A DNA stretch of 10,000 nucleotides, from NCBI GenBank assembly GCA_020217035.1, contig JAIWOG010000063.1, positions 1 through 10,000 on the forward strand, in the 5' to 3' direction. Shown here piece by piece: positions 6,008 through 10,000 of this stretch (position 1 is the stretch's first letter; each line of letters begins with the position of its first letter). The translations under genes and the position numbers were made by a program. The notes under the pieces were generated by a model. The model saw only the letters and a list, made by a program, of their open reading frames with translations. It did not search any database and was not told the DNA's origin. This DNA comes from Magnetospirillum sp. Its GTDB lineage: Bacteria; Pseudomonadota; Alphaproteobacteria; Rhodospirillales; Magnetospirillaceae.

Positions 6008-7501
6008 ATGAACTCGACCCTGTCCCAGGACCCCAAAGGCTATTACGCGATCCTTGGTCTGGCGCCCGGCGCCGACCTGGAAGCGATCCGTGCCGCCTAT
6101 CGGTCGCGGATCAAGAAGGTCCATCCCGACCGCAACCCCACCGAATCGGCAAAGCTGGAATTTCAACGACTTGTCGAGGCTTACAAGGTGTTGCAGGACG
6201 CGCTGCGCCGCGCCGAGTACGACGCCACCGGGGTGCATCCGCTGACCGAGGACGGCGAGGATTACCCGTCCTCGCCCTTCGCCTGTTCCCGCTGCGGCAA
6301 GGTCACCGCCCAGCCCCGCTACGTCATCTTCCACCAGGTAAAAAGTTACCTGGTGTGGTCGCGCTGGTTCCGCGACGAGGGCATTTTTTGCCGGGACTGC
6401 GCCGACATCGCCGCGGCCCGCGCCAGCACCCAGAGCTGGGCCTGGGGCTGGTGGTCGCCCATGGGGCTGGTGCTGACCCCCGTGGCGCTTTTCCGCAACC
6501 TGTTCGGCGGCACCAAGCCGCGCCATCAGAACGCCCGGTTGCTGATCCGCCAGGCCCGCGCCTTCCTGGATTTGGAGGAAACCGACCTGGCCCGCGGCCT
6601 GACCGACCAGGCGGCCCGTTTCGCCCGGCTGTCGGTGCACAAGCGTCAGGTGGCGGTGCTGCGCCAGGCCACCCAAGAGTCCACCCGCAAGCTGCGCGAC
6701 CGTTGGGCGCCCTGGAAGGGCAGCGTGTTCGCCGCCCAGGGCCTGCCGCTGCTGGCCTTGCCGGTGGCCCTGGGATTGCTGGGCTTCGGTCTGACCAAGC
6801 CGTGGGAACAGCCGGTGGCGACGTCCGCCGGGATCAGCGTGCAGCCGGCGCTGGTGGGCGACATCCGCCATGTGGCCATGCCCGACCTGAAACTGCGTCA
6901 GGCGCCACTGGACGGGGCGCCAGTCCTGACTTTGCTGGATCGTTTCACCACCGTGCAGATTCTTGATTCACCCGATCCGGAATGGGCCCAGGTGCGCACG
7001 CCGTCGGGCATCATCGGCTGGGTGTCGCGGCGCGGCCTTTACGCCGGCACCGGGGCGCGGCACAAGCAGGATTGGTGCGAGGCCAACAAGGGGACGCGAC
7101 CGGAACCGGGCGAGGTGCTGATGCGCCGCGCCAGCGGCGAGCACCGGCTGATGATCCACAACGAAGGCCGCTTCGACGCGGTGGTGAAATTGAAGACCAC
7201 CACCGGGACCACCGTGGTCTCATATTTCATTCCGGCGACGTACCATCTTGCCGTGGGCAGTATCCCGGAGGGCACCTATCGCATGGAATTCGCCACCGGC
7301 ACGGGTTATTCCCGGGGCTGTGGGCTGTTCGTCGGCAACATGGAGGCCGGCCTGCTGCCCTTTACCGTCACCTTCCGCACCTTGGCGGCGACGCGGGCGG
7401 CCTCGATGCTGACCTTGCCGGAAATCACCGTGGCGCCACCCGGCCAGGACGCCAACAGCCCGCAGCCCTTGGACCTGGACAAGTTCGCCGAGGACGACTG
7501 A
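6008..7501 (+). CDS. Membrane-anchored J-domain protein with zinc ribbon, SH3-like and C-terminal beta-rich domains
   Basis: The 497-residue protein has several parts. A DnaJ J-domain spans about 11-73, with the DnaK-activating HPD at 39-41. A zinc-ribbon-like element has CxxC pairs at 93/96 and 128/131. A tryptophan-rich hydrophobic stretch (about 143-166) is followed by a helical region (about 172-232). A clear transmembrane segment lies at about 243-262. A bacterial SH3-like domain (about 290-347, with KLRQAP and GIIGWVSRRGLY) precedes a C-terminal domain (about 357-460, with IPEGTYRMEFATG), with single cysteines at 357 and 438. Basic residues before the membrane segment place the J-domain in the cytoplasm and the SH3 part in the periplasm. 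It lacks the DnaJ G/F region and CxxCxGxG repeats, so it is a specialised J-protein, not DnaJ. ATG 6008 is preferred over an in-frame TTG at 5972, although its ribosome-binding site is weak. Confidence 0.88.
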   Translation: MNSTLSQDPKGYYAILGLAPGADLEAIRAAYRSRIKKVHPDRNPTESAKLEFQRLVEAYKVLQDALRRAEYDATGVHPLTEDGEDYPSSPFACSRCGKVTAQPRYVIFHQVKSYLVWSRWFRDEGIFCRDCADIAAARASTQSWAWGWWSPMGLVLTPVALFRNLFGGTKPRHQNARLLIRQARAFLDLEETDLARGLTDQAARFARLSVHKRQVAVLRQATQESTRKLRDRWAPWKGSVFAAQGLPLLALPVALGLLGFGLTKPWEQPVATSAGISVQPALVGDIRHVAMPDLKLRQAPLDGAPVLTLLDRFTTVQILDSPDPEWAQVRTPSGIIGWVSRRGLYAGTGARHKQDWCEANKGTRPEPGEVLMRRASGEHRLMIHNEGRFDAVVKLKTTTGTTVVSYFIPATYHLAVGSIPEGTYRMEFATGTGYSRGCGLFVGNMEAGLLPFTVTFRTLAATRAASMLTLPEITVAPPGQDANSPQPLDLDKFAEDD

Positions 7502-7504
7502 TCC

Positions 7505-8518
7505 TCAGTTCACGGTGAATTGCCAGCCGAACCAGCGCCAGCGCCCGTCCAGGGTGGGGATGGTGCAGTTGACGCGGCCGCGTCCCTGGGGGATGGGCTT
7601 TTGCATGCGGACTTCCACACGCGGCCCCAAGACCTCGGCCAGGACCTTGCCCTCGTGCGAGGCGTAGCAGGCCAAGTGCTCGATCCCCGGCACGTCGTGG
7701 GCCAGGGTGAAGCCGAATGAGGGCGGATTGACCGCGCCCAGCTTGGGGTCGGAGGGCGTCACGTCCACCGCCGGAAGCGCGATGGTACGGGCCGCCAGCC
7801 GGAAACGTTCGATCTCGCCATAGGTTTCGTTGAGCGCGAAACGCGGCAGGAAATAAGGATCGGCCCCCACCCAGGCGGGGCCGGAATGCTGGCCAAAGGC
7901 GGCTTCGTAGCCGGCGGCGCGGATTTCCCGTTCGGCTTCCCGGCTCATTTCCCCGAACGGCCAGGCGAACAGCTTGGGGACGTGGCCCAATTCGGCCTTG
8001 AAGCGGTCGGCGGCGCGGGCCAGATCGTCGGCGACGCTGGCCTGGGAAATCAACGGCATGTGCGGATGACCCGCCCCTTGGCTGCCGATGGTCACCAGGC
8101 CGCTTTGCACCATTTCGCGGATTTGCTCCCAGCTCATGTATTCGGTGCCGCCACGGTCGGTTTCGTCGGTGACCACGAACAGGGTGAAGGGCAGGCCGGC
8201 GGCCTTCAACTTGGGCCAGGCGTTGCGGTGGACGGTCATCCAGGCGTCGTCGATGGAAAGTCCCACCGTCTTGTCGGGCAACGGCTGCTGGTTCTTCAAT
8301 GCCTCGACGATGCGCGGCAGCGGCCACACCGTGTAGCCGCCCGCCTTCAACTCGGCGATGTGGGCATCCAACTGGTCCATGCGGGTGTTGGCGGTGGGGA
8401 AGCGGGAATCGTCGAAGCGATGATACATGAACACCACGGCCGAATCGGCGGCCCAAAGCGGCCCGGCCCAAGCCAGCCAGCCCAGCAACGCAGCGATTTT
8501 ACCCCAAGGGCGTGGCAC
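7505..8518 (-). CDS. Exported polysaccharide deacetylase (NodB-like) family protein with altered metal site
   Basis: The product is about 337 residues. Numbering below counts from an alternative TTG start at 8536, 6 codons longer. A signal peptide (about 12-29, IAALLGWLAWAGPLWA) precedes a carbohydrate esterase 4 fold: VVFMYHRFDD at 34-43, motif 1 SIDDAW (D96, D97), motif 2 IGSQGAGHPHM (150-160), and FAWPFGE at 190-196. CE4 enzymes remove N-acetyl groups from chitin, peptidoglycan or poly-GlcNAc, using a metal held by Asp and two His. Motif 2 usually reads HxxxH, but here Gln153 replaces the first His while H157 remains. The GTG at 8518 is preferred because GAGGG stands about 11 bases upstream; the TTG has no good ribosome-binding site. 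The gene ends 3 bases from the convergent J-protein gene. Confidence 0.87.
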   Translation of the reverse strand: MPRPWGKIAALLGWLAWAGPLWAADSAVVFMYHRFDDSRFPTANTRMDQLDAHIAELKAGGYTVWPLPRIVEALKNQQPLPDKTVGLSIDDAWMTVHRNAWPKLKAAGLPFTLFVVTDETDRGGTEYMSWEQIREMVQSGLVTIGSQGAGHPHMPLISQASVADDLARAADRFKAELGHVPKLFAWPFGEMSREAEREIRAAGYEAAFGQHSGPAWVGADPYFLPRFALNETYGEIERFRLAARTIALPAVDVTPSDPKLGAVNPPSFGFTLAHDVPGIEHLACYASHEGKVLAEVLGPRVEVRMQKPIPQGRGRVNCTIPTLDGRWRWFGWQFTVN

Positions 8519-8599
8519 CTTGCTATGATCCCTCAAAGGTCCGGCGGAAATTCAGCCGGCAGGTGAATAAGAAAATAGTTGTACGACAGGAGACGGCCC
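8519..8599. promoter_or_regulatory. Divergent intergenic region between the deacetylase and rutE-like genes
   Basis: This short region must hold the start signals for both flanking genes. It has an AT-rich patch at 8565-8580, unusual for this GC-rich DNA, and a CCGGC/GCCGG inverted pair (8541-8545, 8555-8559). TTCAGC (8551-8556) and AATAGT (8574-8579), 17 bases apart, are a weak promoter candidate for the + strand gene, whose ribosome-binding site is AGGAG about 8 bases before the ATG. Confidence 0.3.
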
Positions 8600-9178
8600 A
8601 TGACCAGTGAGCTGCTGGAACAAATGTTCACCTTTGGTCGCACCCATTCCCATTGGCTGGATCGCCCGGTGGATCCCGCTTTGTTGCGTCAAGCCTGGGA
8701 CTTGGCGTCCTTGGGCCCGACCTCGGCCAACTGCCAGCCCATGCGGGTATTGTTCGTCACCGGCCAAGTGGCCAAGGACAAGCTGCGCCCCGCCCTGATG
8801 CCCGGCAACATCGACAAGACCATGGCCGCCCCGGTCACCGCCATCATCGGCCAAGACCTGGAATTCCACGAAAACCTGCCCCGGTTGTTTCCCCAGGTGG
8901 ACGCACGGTCGTGGTTCGCCGGCAATGCGTCCTTGATCGAGGTCACGGCGTTGCGAAATTCCAGCCTGCAGGCCGGCTATTTCATCCTGGCCTTGCGGTC
9001 CCTGGGTCTGGATTGCGGTCCGATGAGCGGTTTCGACCCGGCCCAGGTGGACGCCGCCTTTTTCGCCGACACCGCCATCCGGTCCAACTTCCTGATCAAT
9101 ATCGGTTACGGTGACGCAACGAAACTGCATCCGCGCAATCCCCGTCTCAGCTTCGAGGAAGGCTGCCAAATCCTATAA
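8600..9178 (+). CDS. rutE: RutE-like NAD(P)H-dependent flavin reductase (malonic semialdehyde reductase / nitroreductase family)
   Basis: The 192-residue protein closely follows RutE across its whole length. It has an FRTH-W-type N-terminus (FGRTHSHW, about 12-19), the FMN-binding loop GPTSANCQP (39-47), LRPALMPGN (about 62-70), DARSWF (101-106), RNSSLQAGY (119-127), GPMSGFD (140-146) and NIGYGD (167-172), with PRLSFEE near the end. RutE reduces malonic semialdehyde to 3-hydroxypropionate in Rut pyrimidine breakdown. The wider family also includes other FMN-dependent reductases. No rutA-D, F or G gene is nearby, so it may act as a general semialdehyde or nitro reductase here. The start has an AGGAG ribosome-binding site about 8 bases upstream. 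Its last codons overlap the convergent membrane-protein gene by 6 bases. Confidence 0.9.
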   Translation: MTSELLEQMFTFGRTHSHWLDRPVDPALLRQAWDLASLGPTSANCQPMRVLFVTGQVAKDKLRPALMPGNIDKTMAAPVTAIIGQDLEFHENLPRLFPQVDARSWFAGNASLIEVTALRNSSLQAGYFILALRSLGLDCGPMSGFDPAQVDAAFFADTAIRSNFLINIGYGDATKLHPRNPRLSFEEGCQIL

Positions 9179-9664
9179 GCGCGGCTTGGGCAAGTTGGAC
9201 AGGTCGATGCCGGCGGCCCAGCCGCCGGCGGCGACGATGGCGGCCACCAGGGCGATTTCCACCACCGATCCGGTGCGGCAGAGATTCAGGCTGAAACGGC
9301 GTTTGTTGGGCCACAACAGTGGCACGCCGGACGGCGTCAGCGAATCGGCCAGCAAATGCGACAGATAGCCCACCACCACCGGGGCGGCCAGCCAGCCCAC
9401 CCCCATGACGGCCAAAAGCGCCAGACAGCCCAGGATGGCCAGGGCGGAATGGGTGACGCCGCGATGGCCGACCAGCATGGACAACGGAACCGAAACGACC
9501 CGCATCTTGCGGCCGGCCCAGGATTGCGGATGGTCGATGTCAGGCAACAGCGCCCCCAAGGCGGCGGCGCCCAAGGCTTGCGGCTCGGCGGCCTCGAGAC
9601 CGGCGGCCCGCGCCGTCACCGCCCACAGCGCCGCCCCCACGGCGACATGAGATCCGGCCATCAT
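9173..9664 (-). CDS. DUF457 / YdjM-type membrane-bound metal-dependent hydrolase
   Basis: The 163-residue protein matches the family annotated as LexA-regulated or YdjM-like inner-membrane metal-dependent hydrolase. Conserved polar residues sit between hydrophobic helices: H6 in GSHVAVG, LLPDIDHPQS (39-48, with D42, D44 and H45), GHRGVTHS (66-73) and GYLSHLLADSLTPSGVPLLWP (99-119, with H103 and D107). These His and Asp residues would form a metal site at the membrane surface. The natural substrate is not known; related proteins have been linked to phospholipid metabolism. Two adjacent ATG codons exist. The first, 9664, is chosen because GGGAGGTG lies about 9 bases before it. No LexA-type operator is evident upstream. 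The last 6 bases overlap the end of the rutE-like gene. Confidence 0.85.
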   Translation of the reverse strand: MMAGSHVAVGAALWAVTARAAGLEAAEPQALGAAALGALLPDIDHPQSWAGRKMRVVSVPLSMLVGHRGVTHSALAILGCLALLAVMGVGWLAAPVVVGYLSHLLADSLTPSGVPLLWPNKRRFSLNLCRTGSVVEIALVAAIVAAGGWAAGIDLSNLPKPRL

Positions 9665-9724
9665 GGTGTTTCACCTCCCAGCACCATACCGCTTATGGAT
9701 GTATTCCTTGGGTGTATTCGCCTG

Positions 9725-9754
9725 TTGGAACCGGGACCGGGCATCGGGTAAACT
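9725..9754 (+). promoter_or_regulatory. Possible promoter for the hemerythrin gene
   Basis: TTGGAA at 9725-9730, an 18-base spacer and TAAACT at 9749-9754 give a fair sigma-70-like promoter about 48 bases before the hemerythrin ATG. It lies in the 137-base divergent region 9665-9801. The same region holds TGTATTC twice (9700-9706 and 9713-9719), which might be operator half-sites or chance. Confidence 0.35.
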
Positions 9755-9801
9755 CCGTATGGGATGACGGGCGGGACGGATAGTCTCGGGGGTGTTAATA
9801 G

Positions 9802-10000
9802 ATGACGATTGCTTGGCGCGATGCCATGAACACCGGCGATCCCACCATCGATGCCGATCATCGGCATCTGGTGGATTTGATCAACGCTTTTGAAACGGCG
9901 ATGACCGGGCCACATATCGACCACAAGCGCATCGCCCGGGTGCTGTTGGGGCTGGTGGAATATACCGGCGAACATTTCAAGCGCGAGGAAGACATCCAGC
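9802..10000 (+). CDS. Bacteriohemerythrin, N-terminal part (cut by window end)
   Basis: The first 66 residues of a hemerythrin-domain protein are present, with no signal peptide or long N-terminal extension. The iron-ligand pattern is recognisable: H20 in DADHRHLVDLIN, then H58 and E62 in YTGEHFKREED, the HFxxEE motif of the four-helix bundle. Such proteins bind oxygen reversibly at a diiron site. They store or deliver oxygen, or act in sensing in microaerobic bacteria. The start at 9802 has GGGGGTG about 7 bases upstream. The remaining ligands lie beyond the window, so a single-domain protein cannot be told apart from a larger fusion. Confidence 0.85.
   Translation, partial: MTIAWRDAMNTGDPTIDADHRHLVDLINAFETAMTGPHIDHKRIARVLLGLVEYTGEHFKREEDIQ

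Noticed and set aside
5591..6871. A 426-residue - strand open frame opposite the diheme cytochrome and J-protein genes
   Set aside because: It is antisense to well-supported genes, with low-complexity Gly, Gln and Arg content and no motif.
5533..6966. A 477-residue + strand open frame across the cytochrome and J-protein genes
   Set aside because: It is rich in Arg, Pro and Gly, has no recognisable domain, and overlaps two genes with clear heme and J-domain motifs in other frames. Long open shadow frames are expected in GC-rich DNA.
7425..8471. A 348-residue - strand open frame overlapping the deacetylase gene
   Set aside because: It is a shifted-frame shadow of the deacetylase, which has the signal peptide and CE4-type motifs.
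9661..9975. A 104-residue - strand open frame opposite the hemerythrin start
   Set aside because: The + strand has clear hemerythrin ligand motifs and a ribosome-binding site, while this frame has no recognisable features.
1..10000. Search by eye for CRISPR repeats, insertion-sequence ends, tRNA genes or phage genes
   Set aside because: No spaced direct repeats, transposase-like frame, long terminal inverted repeats or tRNA-like TPsiC/anticodon pattern was seen. Apart from the short repeats listed, the window is ordinary coding DNA.

Overview
The window is GC-rich, gene-dense chromosomal DNA from an alphaproteobacterium. Its protein content (several c-type cytochromes, a bacteriohemerythrin, a RutE-like flavoprotein, and closely packed housekeeping RNA-modification genes) and overall protein style resemble the Rhodospirillales, perhaps a Magnetospirillum-like organism. 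That placement is inferred from protein character, not from a marker gene. No rRNA, tRNA, CRISPR array, insertion sequence, phage gene or attachment site was seen. No gene-free stretch exceeds about 140 bases.

Layout, left to right. (1) Positions 1-1071, + strand: the 3' end of a DUF1848 protein, then nth (endonuclease III) 4 bases later, closed by a strong bidirectional hairpin terminator shared with the opposing gene. (2) Positions 1126-3998, - strand: a Bax inhibitor-1/YccA membrane protein, and upstream of it a tightly overlapped set read in the order peptidase C26 glutamine amidotransferase -> rluB -> rsmD (an ATGA overlap, then a 20-base overlap). The set couples two ribosomal RNA modification enzymes with an amidohydrolase. 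(3) Positions 4074-7501, + strand: tadA (tRNA adenosine-34 deaminase), an AhpD/CMD-like small protein with a CxxC redox motif, a secreted monoheme cytochrome c, a secreted diheme cytochrome c built from two tandem copies of one module, and a membrane-anchored J-domain protein with zinc-ribbon, SH3-like and C-terminal beta-rich parts. (4) Positions 7505-8518, - strand: an exported polysaccharide deacetylase-like protein with altered metal-site residues, ending 3 bases from the J-protein. (5) Positions 8600-9178, + strand: a RutE-like flavin reductase, overlapping by 6 bases the end of a DUF457/YdjM-type membrane protein on the - strand (9173-9664). (6) Positions 9802-10000, + strand: the start of a bacteriohemerythrin, cut by the window edge.

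Most of the window is ordinary housekeeping sequence. The part most worth attention is 4598-7501, where a CxxC redox protein, two exported cytochromes and a transmembrane J-protein lie in one direction. The diheme cytochrome is a gap-free duplication with a 68-residue period, and a histidine at the same position of each module is a candidate distal heme ligand. A shared function for this group is a hypothesis only.
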